Assembly: GCA_050486105.1 (NCBI GenBank)
Contig: JBJHCR010000006.1
Coordinates: 1 to 50,043, forward strand
Direction of reading: 5' to 3'
Source: JAEXNA01 sp050486105
Lineage (GTDB): Bacteria > Vulcanimicrobiota > Xenobia > Xenobiales > JADMJV01
DNA: 50,043 nt
Under the pieces are notes generated by a model. The model saw only the letters and a list, made by a program, of their open reading frames with translations, had not been told where the DNA came from and did not search any database. Position numbers and translations under genes: made by a program. Below, piece by piece: positions 42,712-50,043 of the stretch (positions are counted from its first letter, which is position 1; each line of letters opens with the position of its first letter).

Positions 42712-43593
42712 TCACCAATCCTCGGGCAGAACACCCATTCGAGCCAGGAGTTCCTCTGTGGCTTTCCGTCGGAAATCCCGGATTTCCCCAAAACTTGAAG
42801 CGGTGGTGAACAAAGCAAAGATCACCGGTTCCTTCTCTGGCCGCTCCAGCCAGCCCACGAACCAGCCTTCGAACGGACCAGAGAAATCTCCCGATTCACG
42901 AGGGCCGGCCCCCGTTTTTCCGTAGAGCACAAATCCATTATGCTCTCGCAGTTTGGCCGCCTGACGCAGTCGCTCAAGTTGAAACGGAGACAACTCGTAC
43001 TGACCGATCAGCAGGCGGCGCAGAAAGCCTACCTGCTCCTCGCAAGATATGGAAAGCGTTCCATCTAGCCAGAAGTCATCTGAACCTTCGGAAACCACTT
43101 CACTGCCGTAACCAAAGTGATGGAGAAAACCTCTATAGAGTTCGCTCCCTATCGACAACGCCAGGTCTTGAAAGACCCAGACCGAAGAGCGTTGGAATGC
43201 CGTCCCGAGGTCTTGATCCTCTGCCCATTCTGCAGGCCAATACTCCTGCCGGGGTCTTCGTTGCGGGTCCCATTCGATTCGATGCTCGAGTCCCTCCATC
43301 TTGCCGCTCTCTAGCCCGATGAGCAGGTTCGGAATTTTAAAGGTGGAGTAGGGGGCGTGACGCTCGGAGACCTTGCCGGCTTGAAGAGCAAAAAGCATTC
43401 CTAGATGCATGTCTTCCGCGTAGAAAACCGTCTCACGGCCTTCCAACAAGGAATCTCCACCTCCTTGTTTGAGCTCCTTAGGCTTCAAATCTAGGGGCGG
43501 CCCAGCGAGGGAGGAATCGGCAAGCAAAAAAAGAGTCAGAAAGATACCAAAACTTCTCAGGAGCAGGATAGATTGAGATTTCAAAGCTCTCAC
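42712..43593 (-). CDS. Class D (OXA-type) beta-lactamase-like serine protein
   Basis: 293 aa from GTG 43593; TTG 43584 has a better ribosome site and TTG 43635 is also open. Signal peptide (ILLLRSFGIFLTLFLLADSSLA). OXA motifs: STFK with Ser83 and Lys86, SSV in FQRSSVWVFQ, FWLDGTLSIS (WxxG), KTG in LYGKTGAGP, and WFVGWLE. The YGN motif reads YGS in GYGSEV. Could hydrolyse beta-lactams or be a sensor or peptidoglycan-interacting relative; activity is not predictable. Convergent with ruvB. Confidence 0.88.
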   Translation of the reverse strand: MRALKSQSILLLRSFGIFLTLFLLADSSLAGPPLDLKPKELKQGGGDSLLEGRETVFYAEDMHLGMLFALQAGKVSERHAPYSTFKIPNLLIGLESGKMEGLEHRIEWDPQRRPRQEYWPAEWAEDQDLGTAFQRSSVWVFQDLALSIGSELYRGFLHHFGYGSEVVSEGSDDFWLDGTLSISCEEQVGFLRRLLIGQYELSPFQLERLRQAAKLREHNGFVLYGKTGAGPRESGDFSGPFEGWFVGWLERPEKEPVIFALFTTASSFGEIRDFRRKATEELLARMGVLPEDW

Positions 43594-43781
43594 CTCTCTA
43601 GGATTTCCAAAGCTTTTCTCGAAGCCCCCAAGCAAACCTCTGTGACAGCAATGCTAGAGGGAATACCCCAATTCTTGTCCAAGATGTCCTCAAAAGTGAA
43701 AGGCATTAGGCCGTCTAAGACTTCCTTGGAAACTTCACCTCGACTCGAAGGCAATTCTCTCCTTAGCGAGAAGCGACACGC

Positions 43782-44528
43782 ATGACAGATCGTAGACAGG
43801 GCGACAGAAGACAGGGTGACCGTAGGGCTTCCAACGCAAGTTCCACTGCGACTTCGGTCTTCACCGTGGGAACATCGTATCTGATCATCCCCAAGGATCT
43901 CACGAAAGACTTTCATCCTTGCCGGGCTAACGTCGTTGAACTCCATGAGGATGGAGCCTGGCTTGAACTCGAGAAACCTGAATTCAAGTTTCCCGAGCAA
44001 AAAGATTTGCTGCTGATCCAATTCGACGAGCGCTGGGTTCACACTCATCATTGTGAAGCTATCCGGCGCCAGAACAATCGCATGCTGATCGACGCTCCTT
44101 CGGTGACCGAGCGAGAGCGTTCCCAATTGGCTCCCAGCACCGGGCGATTCGATTACCGAATCCGTGTCAACCTCCCAGTCCGCATTAAAGATGCAAAACA
44201 GATATCCAACGACGATGTCGCTCCACGCCTAGGACGCTTATTAGATCTCAGCCGAGGCGGCATGGGCCTACTCATGCCCGCCAGCCAAGAATTTAAGCGT
44301 GACCAGCGATTGGTCATCAGAGTAGTTGGCTGGGATTATCCCGTCAGCATTCATGCAGTGGTGCAGAGAGTCAGCGACGCCGAAGAGCGGGGAAAGAAAA
44401 AGTTGGCCCTGATCTTCCCCGAGGACCTCACAATCAAGCAGCGGGAATCCATCTCGAGCTTCATCATCCAGGTGCAGCGGCGGGATGCCCTCTTGCGTGC
44501 CGTGCCCACCAATCCTGAAGATGTCTGA
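43782..44528 (+). CDS. PilZ-domain protein with flagellar-brake-like N-terminal domain
   Basis: 248 aa. Begins with a short tandem Asp-Arg-Arg-Gln-Gly repeat (DRRQGDRRQGDRR). About residues 25-115 form a beta-rich YcgR-N-like domain. PilZ domain: RFDYRIRVNLPVRI with the basic entry motif and LLDLSRGGMGLL carrying DxSxxG (GG). Both c-di-GMP binding motifs look intact. GAGAAG precedes the ATG. May act on motility; no flagellar gene is in the window. Confidence 0.85.
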   Translation: MTDRRQGDRRQGDRRASNASSTATSVFTVGTSYLIIPKDLTKDFHPCRANVVELHEDGAWLELEKPEFKFPEQKDLLLIQFDERWVHTHHCEAIRRQNNRMLIDAPSVTERERSQLAPSTGRFDYRIRVNLPVRIKDAKQISNDDVAPRLGRLLDLSRGGMGLLMPASQEFKRDQRLVIRVVGWDYPVSIHAVVQRVSDAEERGKKKLALIFPEDLTIKQRESISSFIIQVQRRDALLRAVPTNPEDV

Positions 44529-44593
44529 GTTCTCTAAGCGCCCAAGCCTGATTTCACAAATTCCGTCCCAGAATACCAAATCGCTTCTGCATT

Positions 44594-44887
44594 CTAGGTG
44601 ATCACCGTGGGCAGCTTGTCCCAGAGTCCGTAGATGAGACCAATGATCACGGCCCACACTGCAACCTTGATCAGATTCTGTCGTTTTTGCCAAGCCTTGA
44701 GATCCTCGTCGGACTTCGCCAAGATCGCTGCGCGCTCTTCGGTCAGCTTTGCATTCTCGTGACATTGGTTGCTGCAGAAGATTCCTTCGGCATAGCTCTG
44801 AGTGCAATCCTGACATAGAGGCTTGAGACAACTCACACAGCGATGACTCGCTACGCGACCTGGATGATTGAGACATTCGCTCGGCAT
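44594..44887 (-). CDS. Small zinc-finger membrane protein
   Basis: 97 aa. B-box-like Cys/His pattern: ECLNHPGRVASHRCVSC, CQDC and FCSNQCHENA give paired metal ligands for one or two zinc ions. A charged linker leads to one C-terminal transmembrane helix (VAVWAVIIGLIYGLW). Cytoplasmic zinc module tethered to the membrane; partner unknown. Confidence 0.8.
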   Translation of the reverse strand: MPSECLNHPGRVASHRCVSCLKPLCQDCTQSYAEGIFCSNQCHENAKLTEERAAILAKSDEDLKAWQKRQNLIKVAVWAVIIGLIYGLWDKLPTVIT

Positions 44888-44937
44888 GTACGCGTGTTCG
44901 ACTTCCTACAATCTTTGCCTCTTAATAGGATTCTCGT

Positions 44938-45975
44938 TCAGGCCCTGTGGATGGCCTCAATCTCGAACACCTGGTCGGGTAAGCCCAGAGCCGGCTTCTG
45001 AAAGACCACCACGGCGATCGGAAAGTCGATCTCTGCGATCTTCTGATACCGCCGGTCTTCAGGCAACTTTGCCTGCACCGCCCAAAAAGCATCCACCGCA
45101 GTCATCTCTGTCAAACTCCAAGGGAGCTTAAGATTGAAGCCGGATTCCCGTTCAAGGTGGCTGGCAAAAACTTCAGTCAAGGCCTCCAAAGAAAGACTCT
45201 CGTAGACGAATAACAGATCTTCAGGCTGACACGGAAGCTTGCCCTCGCAAAGCTTCTCTAGGCGCTTAATCAAGCCTTTTCGAAAATTCTTGCCTGCGTT
45301 TTTTCGAAGATCTTCCCAGGTCTTGACCAGCACCTGTGACTCTTCCGGCACCCCTTTGTAGCGAGCCTGAAGGGCGACCTCCCGCAGGCTAGGCCCACCT
45401 CGGGAGTTGCGCCAATCGGTCTCGTCGGCATAGTAAGATTCGAAGGACTCAACAAAGTTCTCCGGAGTGATGGGAACCCATTCGTAGGCCGGAATCAGAC
45501 CCGATTCTTGACGAAATAGTTGCACCAACTTTTCCACCCCCGCTTTGGGAACTCGGATCCTCTTGGCCCAAGGCGGTCCCTCCAGATTCTCACCAAGCGA
45601 CATGTTGGAAACGGTCAATCCCCCTCTCTCCCCATAGCGGGCAAAAAGATCTACACAGACTCCGGTCATTGGATGATCGTAAATCACTGCGGTCACCCCT
45701 TGTCGGTCGACCAAACAACTGAGATACATATACGGCATCTCGGGAATACTGTAGTCGGCAAACCAACGAAAACCGTGCCCTTCGAGCTCTTTTCTCCTAG
45801 CCTGCACCCGCCCTTTCCTATTCCAGCCTGAGCTGGGCTCCTTGGCTTTCAGATGGATCCGAACTGCCAAGTCTTGAGCTGACCAAAGACAGTGGAGAAC
45901 TCGAAAGATATAAAGACCCACCCAGCCTCCGAGAGTGGCGAGTAACAGGAGAGCAAAAAATGACGAACTGACCAT
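44938..45975 (-). CDS. Membrane-anchored protein of unknown function
   Basis: 345 aa from ATG 45975. One N-terminal transmembrane segment (SSFFALLLLATLGGWVGLYIF), then a soluble domain of about 310 residues without a recognised family. Notable: repeated aromatic stretch GFRWFADYSIPEMPYMYLSCL, which suggests a mixed alpha/beta domain, and a later WSLTEMTAVDAFWAVQ. No catalytic motif visible. 105 nt separate it from the divergent S51 peptidase gene. Confidence 0.8.
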   Translation of the reverse strand: MVSSSFFALLLLATLGGWVGLYIFRVLHCLWSAQDLAVRIHLKAKEPSSGWNRKGRVQARRKELEGHGFRWFADYSIPEMPYMYLSCLVDRQGVTAVIYDHPMTGVCVDLFARYGERGGLTVSNMSLGENLEGPPWAKRIRVPKAGVEKLVQLFRQESGLIPAYEWVPITPENFVESFESYYADETDWRNSRGGPSLREVALQARYKGVPEESQVLVKTWEDLRKNAGKNFRKGLIKRLEKLCEGKLPCQPEDLLFVYESLSLEALTEVFASHLERESGFNLKLPWSLTEMTAVDAFWAVQAKLPEDRRYQKIAEIDFPIAVVVFQKPALGLPDQVFEIEAIHRA

Positions 45976-46080
45976 GGCCAAAGCTTCGAAAGCTTAGGGA
46001 TTTGGTCCTATGGGGGGAGCTGTCAAGATTCGGCAACATCTCGTCTCAAGCTTCTGAGGTATTCTAGGGGGGACTCAACC

Positions 46081-47073
46081 ATGCTTATCCTATTGACCAT
46101 CCTGATCATTGCCCAACAAACGTCTGAAGAAATAATGCAAACCGCAACGGTCCGTCATACTGAACACTACAGCTACTTTCATCGAGGTAGAACAGAGGAT
46201 GCTCGCCCGGAAACTCGGGGTGGCTTCGCCCTAGTGGGTGGCGGAGCCGATGTTGATCAGGCCTTTCATTGGATGGCTGATCGGGGAGGGAAAGGAGACT
46301 TTCTGGTCCTTCGAGGCAGCGGAGGTGATGGATATCAGGAATATCTCGACCAACTGCTCTCACCAAACTCCGTACAAACTCTGGTACTCAAGACCCCCGA
46401 AGCGGCCCACGACCCGTTCGTTCTCGAACGCATCGCCCAAGCTGAGGCAATTTTCCTGGCCGGAGGTGACCAGTGGAATTACGTGGACAAGTGGAGGGAC
46501 ACGCCTCTGCTCGACTCACTCAACGCGGCCCTACTCCAGGGGGTTCCCCTAGGGGGCACCTCCGCTGGTCTTGCTGTCTTGGGAGAACACATTTTCACCG
46601 CTGAAAAATCAACGGTGACCAGCGCAGAGGCGCTCCGAGATCCTTACCACCCCGCCATCACTCTAGAGTCTCATTTTCTCGATGCTCCTCCACTGAGAGG
46701 GCTAATCACCGACAGCCACTTCTCCGAGCGAGAACGCATGGGACGCCTAGTGACCTTTATGGCTCGCCTGCATGGTGACAAAGAACTCGAAAGTGTCCGG
46801 GGAGTGGGAGTGGACGAATCGACCGCCGTACTTTTGGAAAGTGACGGCAGCAGCCAAGTCGTTGGGAAAGGATCCGCACACTTTGTCTCTTCCAACACCA
46901 GTCCTGAGACGTGCCGACCCAGTGAACCATTGACTTTCACCGGCATGACGGTTCATAGCGTTTCTCACGGAGAATCCTTCGACTTGTCCACCTGGAGTAG
47001 TGAGCAGGTCCAGCCCAAAACCCTCTCCGTTCGAAACGGCGTTCTCCTAGAAGAAGAGGCCATAGCTCCATAA
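46081..47073 (+). CDS. Cyanophycinase-like S51 serine peptidase
   Basis: 330 aa. Hydrophobic N-terminus (MLILLTILIIAQQ) suggests export. S51 landmarks: AEAIFLAGGDQWNYV, nucleophile elbow GGTSAGLAVLG with Ser near 161, and DSHFSERERMGRL, all as in cyanophycinase and its exported homologues. Natural substrate could be cyanophycin, beta-Asp peptides or others; cyanophycin synthetase is not in view. GGGGGG lies 9-14 nt upstream of the ATG. Confidence 0.9.
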   Translation: MLILLTILIIAQQTSEEIMQTATVRHTEHYSYFHRGRTEDARPETRGGFALVGGGADVDQAFHWMADRGGKGDFLVLRGSGGDGYQEYLDQLLSPNSVQTLVLKTPEAAHDPFVLERIAQAEAIFLAGGDQWNYVDKWRDTPLLDSLNAALLQGVPLGGTSAGLAVLGEHIFTAEKSTVTSAEALRDPYHPAITLESHFLDAPPLRGLITDSHFSERERMGRLVTFMARLHGDKELESVRGVGVDESTAVLLESDGSSQVVGKGSAHFVSSNTSPETCRPSEPLTFTGMTVHSVSHGESFDLSTWSSEQVQPKTLSVRNGVLLEEEAIAP

Positions 47074-47106
47074 GACAGGCCCCATTAAGACCTGGGGCGG
47101 CAATTG

Positions 47107-47294
47107 GGAGGCTGCGGGTTTAATCTGCGTCGCGAGACTCGTTCATCACCCCCATCGTGGGGCCACCCGCTTCCGCGCCCCCCCCCGGTCCCTGTGAAAT
47201 CGTTCGAAAGCCGCAGACGTCCCCGCAGGGCCATCCGCCTGAGGGGTACTCGCCGAAGCTGGGCGATGTCCTTCGTTTCGGGCACCTTCGGTGA
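47107..47294. repeat. Hairpin-rich intergenic repeat, copy A
   Basis: About 188 nt nearly matching the end of the window (copy B). It contains short hairpins with three-base loops: CCCCA-TCG-TGGGG (47150-47162), CCC-GCA-GGG, and CACC-TTC-GGTG. The ends read GCGTCGCGAGACTCGTTCATC and GGGCACCTTCGGTGA. It overlaps no convincing gene; the 379 nt from 47074 to 47452 otherwise hold only a possible AAGGAGG at 47357-47363. Confidence 0.85.
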
Positions 47295-47452
47295 GCCCTT
47301 CGCTTGCGGACCGCCGAATGTCAACAGACCCCAATCGACTACTCAATGCCTAAACCAAGGAGGATGAGTCCAGAGTATGGTTCTGTGGGATTGCCAAGAA
47401 AGATGGGCCCTCAGGCAACTGATGAGCAATAGGATTTCGCTAGTGTCTGTCC

Positions 47453-47887
47453 ATGGCGATTTCAAGAACAGATTTTATGAAAAAATACCAAGTTGTCTTT
47501 CGGGCAGAAATTCTAGAGCGACCCATAGCGCCTCAGAGCCTTGTCTCTCAACGTCTGGGGTACTACTCCCATAAAGACGTCATCGATCTCAATGGAGACA
47601 GTCGTGTCAACAGAGGGCTCAGAGTCGATGAGGATCATCTTCTGGATCAAGTGAGCCTGAGACAGCTGAGAAACCGGGCCTGTCGAGAAGAACAACCCAT
47701 ACTGAGCTCAGAGATAGTGGGTAACCTGTTGGCTACTCCAACCGGATCGACTTCCAATTGGCGGGACTCCCGTTCTCTGAACGACTTGGCTAGAGCCAAC
47801 GCTCCAACCGAGCCGGACGCCCAAGCCGGAATCGACCTCGACAGTGGGGAATTCTTGATCTACGTACCCCGACGATGCTGCTCGTAG
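47453..47887 (+). CDS. Possible small protein of unknown function
   Basis: 144 aa open frame (ATG 47453 or 47477) without recognised family and without a good ribosome binding site. Polar, Arg/Asp-rich (NGDSRVNRGLRVDEDHLLDQ). It ends 15 nt before the convergent corA. The length and amino-acid composition make it plausible; I cannot exclude chance. Confidence 0.4.
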   Translation: MAISRTDFMKKYQVVFRAEILERPIAPQSLVSQRLGYYSHKDVIDLNGDSRVNRGLRVDEDHLLDQVSLRQLRNRACREEQPILSSEIVGNLLATPTGSTSNWRDSRSLNDLARANAPTEPDAQAGIDLDSGEFLIYVPRRCCS

Positions 47888-47902
47888 CTCTCGATTGGTC
47901 GT

Positions 47903-48964
47903 TCACAGCCAGCCCTTTCGCTTGACTAAAAAAAGCATGAGCGCAGCCACAAGAATCATCAAGCCCAGCGCAAAGGGATACCCGTAGGTCCAATTGAGTT
48001 CCGGCATATTCCATAAAGAGCGCTCTGAATTGAAATTCATCCCATAGACTCCGGCGATGAAGGACAAGGGCATGAAGATTGTGGCCACCAAAGTCAAAGA
48101 CTTCATGACTTCATTCATTCGGTTGCTCAAAGATGAAAGATAAGAGTCCAAGAGGAGACTCGATTGCTCTCTATAGCTCTCGACCTGATCCAAGAGTTGG
48201 AGACAATGATCGAAGCAGTCGTGGAAATAGACTCGGTTACTCTCTTCGATGAAACTGCTTGAAAATCGAGTGAGGTTACTCATGACATCCTGCATGGGGC
48301 GCAGACTTCGACGAAGATCCATCAGTTGCTTCTTCAATCCTCGTAGCGACGCCAGAGTCTGCTGAGTCGGATGGGTCAAACATTCCTCCTCGAGCAACTC
48401 CAAGCGTTCAGCAAGGCGGTCTATGTGAGGGAAATAGGAGTCGATAACTGCGTCCACAAGAGCATACAACAAATAGTCGGCCGCTCGCTGACGCAACTGT
48501 CCTCCATTCTCGGATAGACGATGGCGAATAGGCTCAAAGATATCCGTAACCAAACCTTCCTGAAAGGTCAACAGCAGCTGCCCCTTGAGAAGAAATGTTA
48601 CCTGCTCAAGCTTGAGTTCAGGCCCCTGAACGACGTAGAGGACCAGAACGAGGTGGTCGTTGTACAACTGAACTTTGGGCCGCTGGTGATAGGCCACATC
48701 CTCGAGGGCCAATTGATGAATGTCCAGGATTGCGGAAAGCTTGCGAAAGGTTTCTGCGTCTCTCAGGCCCTCAATATCTATCCAGGTGACCCCGTCTGAT
48801 GCCACCATCCCGGAAATCAATTCAGCGTTCTCTTCGCAATGATATCTCTCGAGTGAAAACTGAACAATGGTTAGCTTTGACGGACCAACTTGGTCCCCTA
48901 GCAAAAGCTCACCAGGTCTGGTCCCTACAGGCTGTGTGCGCCTCCTGCGACTTCGCCGACTCAC
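47903..48964 (-). CDS. corA: CorA-family magnesium/cobalt transporter
   Basis: 353 aa, GTG start. Cytoplasmic N-terminal domain, long helix (LERLELLEEECLTHPTQQTL...), then two membrane helices with the signature GVYGMNF and a conserved MPELNW-type loop. Pentameric channel for Mg2+/Co2+. Confidence 0.94.
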   Translation of the reverse strand: MSRRSRRRRTQPVGTRPGELLLGDQVGPSKLTIVQFSLERYHCEENAELISGMVASDGVTWIDIEGLRDAETFRKLSAILDIHQLALEDVAYHQRPKVQLYNDHLVLVLYVVQGPELKLEQVTFLLKGQLLLTFQEGLVTDIFEPIRHRLSENGGQLRQRAADYLLYALVDAVIDSYFPHIDRLAERLELLEEECLTHPTQQTLASLRGLKKQLMDLRRSLRPMQDVMSNLTRFSSSFIEESNRVYFHDCFDHCLQLLDQVESYREQSSLLLDSYLSSLSNRMNEVMKSLTLVATIFMPLSFIAGVYGMNFNSERSLWNMPELNWTYGYPFALGLMILVAALMLFLVKRKGWL

Positions 48965-48984
48965 GTTATCTCTTCGCTCAATCG

Positions 48985-49767
48985 TTAATCGGTCCAGAAA
49001 TTACGGTTCAGCTTCAAAAGCGATTTACTCAAGAGCTTGGTGGCCGCTGGGTCAGTAGACTGGAATTTTACCCTTTGAAGATACATGCCGTCCGGCCCGA
49101 TATCGCACGATTGAACCACAGCGTTACAGCTGAACTCAGGGGCCCCATCCGCACCTGCCACGGTCAAGCCCCAAACATCCCCCACTTCACCCGGACGATT
49201 CAAGCGAACCAGGCCTCCACCCAAACTGAGGTTCAAGAGTTCCCCAACGGCTTGAATTCCCGGCGAGGTGGCCGCAGTTGTCAGCTTACATGGAGACCTC
49301 ACAGATTTTCGGCGCTCGACGAGGTCCACCGAGGAAGCACCCCGTTCTTGAAAGAAATAGGCGACCCAGGATTTGGCCATCCTCTCTTTCGTCTCTACAA
49401 ATTTCAAACCCGCCAACATCTCTAGGGAACGCGTATTCTTACGCTTCCAAACAACTTCACACTCCACCGCCGAAATGCTAAAGCCCGGTAAGGGGTGTGG
49501 AAAACTGACCTTTATGCGTTCACCAACTTTGACGTCTCCCGGTTTACTCAAGCGCAAACCGCCCATGGAGTAGTCGAGAACGAAGGTGATGGATTTCTTC
49601 TCGCCTTGGAGAAGGTCGACCTTGTGGCGACATCCGAAGCGCAACGAGCGACGTCTTTCCTCGAAGCTCCAATCAGCGTCGACTCCTCGAACCATGGATC
49701 GCAAGCCTCTGGTGGCATCACTAGCAAACTTTTTGAGCATTGGGCGGGTTTCAACATCCATCATCAT
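48985..49767 (-). CDS. Double PilZ-domain protein
   Basis: 260 aa. Two PilZ domains: ERRRSLRFGCRHKVDLLQG followed by LDYSMGGLRL, and ERRKSVRSPCKL followed by LNLSLGGGLVRL. Both have basic RxxxR-type entry motifs and (D/N)xSxGG, so both may bind c-di-GMP. ATG 49767 (several adjacent ATG codons). Upstream of it, 22 nt away, is repeat copy B; 20 nt before corA on the same strand, so a small operon. Confidence 0.88.
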   Translation of the reverse strand: MMMDVETRPMLKKFASDATRGLRSMVRGVDADWSFEERRRSLRFGCRHKVDLLQGEKKSITFVLDYSMGGLRLSKPGDVKVGERIKVSFPHPLPGFSISAVECEVVWKRKNTRSLEMLAGLKFVETKERMAKSWVAYFFQERGASSVDLVERRKSVRSPCKLTTAATSPGIQAVGELLNLSLGGGLVRLNRPGEVGDVWGLTVAGADGAPEFSCNAVVQSCDIGPDGMYLQRVKFQSTDPAATKLLSKSLLKLNRNFWTD

Positions 49768-49788
49768 CAGGCCTGTTCGCCCTATCTA

Positions 49789-50043
49789 GGAGGCTGCTGA
49801 ATTAATCTCCGCGTCGCGAGACTCGTTCATCACCCACTTCGTGGGGCCACCCGCTACGCAGGTTCCCGGTCCATGCGAAATCGTCCGAAAGCCGAAGGCT
49901 TTCCCGTAGGGCCATGTTGGAAATATTTCCGTATATTACTCAAAATCACCCGAAAGCCGTAGGCGTTCCCGAAGGGCCATCCGCCTGACGGGTACCCGCC
50001 GAAGGTGGGTGATGTCCTTCGTCTCGGGCACCTTCGGTGAACG
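49789..50043. repeat. Hairpin-rich intergenic repeat, copy B (continues past window)
   Basis: Same family as copy A in the same orientation, with a 65-nt extra piece: the 38-nt unit occurs twice (49878-49915 and 49943-49980) around an AT-rich spacer that includes the palindrome GGAAATATTTCC (49919-49930). Hairpins: CCCAC-TTC-GTGGG (49833-49845), AAAGCC-GAA-GGCTTT (49888-49902), ACCCGCC-GAA-GGTGGGT (49994-50010) and CACC-TTC-GGTG (50029-50039). Confidence 0.85.

Noticed and set aside
43590..44126. 178-codon reverse frame opposite the PilZ gene
   Set aside because: Shadow frame; the plus frame has a PilZ domain and a ribosome site.
47377..47574. 65-codon frame preceded by AAGGAGG
   Set aside because: Spacing to ATG is 13 nt and the frame is overtaken by a longer one; no family likeness.
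48799..49425. 208-codon plus-strand frame opposite corA and PilZ
   Set aside because: Overlaps two well-supported reverse genes and shows no motifs.
47107..50043. Repeats A and B as ends of an insertion sequence or composite transposon
   Set aside because: Same orientation, no transposase between them, and no target duplication seen.

Overview
The window looks like a chromosomal piece from a Gram-negative bacterium outside the well-studied model groups. The envelope is didermic: a TolC-family outer-membrane protein, a lipobox lipoprotein and several signal peptides. Glutamyl-tRNA amidotransferase subunits (GatC, GatA) lie near a tRNA-Gln. c-di-GMP (PilZ) proteins and a PilU-type ATPase suggest a surface-active organism, and effector-associated (death-like) domains are a feature of complex, often multicellular bacteria. 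I cannot fix the phylum. A 10-N run at 30570-30579 shows a draft assembly. Genes are dense, many overlap by ATGA or TGATG, and base composition is moderately GC-rich throughout.

Layout. 1-9.4 kb: 3' part of an aspartokinase/homoserine dehydrogenase, ftsY, a reverse-strand polysaccharide deacetylase, a disordered basic protein behind a Pho-box-like triple repeat, then glyA - double PilZ - DUF2156 membrane protein - small secreted protein, closed by a UUCG terminator. 9.5-16.6 kb: an envelope acylation operon (below). 16.6-16.9 kb: tRNA-Gln and tRNA-Glu with a near-consensus promoter and a terminator. 16.9-27.1 kb: housekeeping genes on the plus strand (M16 peptidase pair, cmk, roxA, der, plsY, pilU, unknown, gatC, gatA). 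27.1-32.7 kb: reverse operon tetR - tolC-like - two ABC half-transporters. 32.9-36.1 kb: asnS, yebC, ruvC, ruvA. 36.1-41.5 kb: accessory genes (DUF1338, triple effector-associated-domain protein, GST, Nudix-like, beta-propeller lipoprotein) separating ruvCA from ruvB (41.7 kb). 42.7-50 kb: class D beta-lactamase-like protein, two more PilZ proteins, a zinc-ribbon membrane peptide, an S51 peptidase, CorA, and two copies of a hairpin-rich intergenic repeat.

The most interesting system is the operon at 9528-16597: OafA-type acyltransferase, FkbH-like HAD-IIIC glyceryl transferase, acyl carrier protein, SAM methyltransferase, MBOAT, a 32-residue membrane microprotein ending in FIYQGF, and a membrane-anchored SGNH protein. 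ACP + MBOAT + F-x-Y-x-x-F microprotein + SGNH is the logic of the teichoic-acid D-alanylation (Dlt) pathway. Here, however, the amino-acid ligase DltA is absent and FkbH takes its place. I infer a Dlt-like pathway that puts a glyceryl-type, possibly O-methylated, group on a cell-surface polymer. The microprotein gene (15597-15695) is too short for ordinary ORF calling.

Other points worth following: three tandem effector-associated domains without an effector, compensatory changes in the hairpin repeats, a heterodimeric ABC exporter with one degenerate ATP site, an AK-ACT-HSD-ACT fusion, and a C-terminus of the TolC-like protein that is probably misread because of the N gap.
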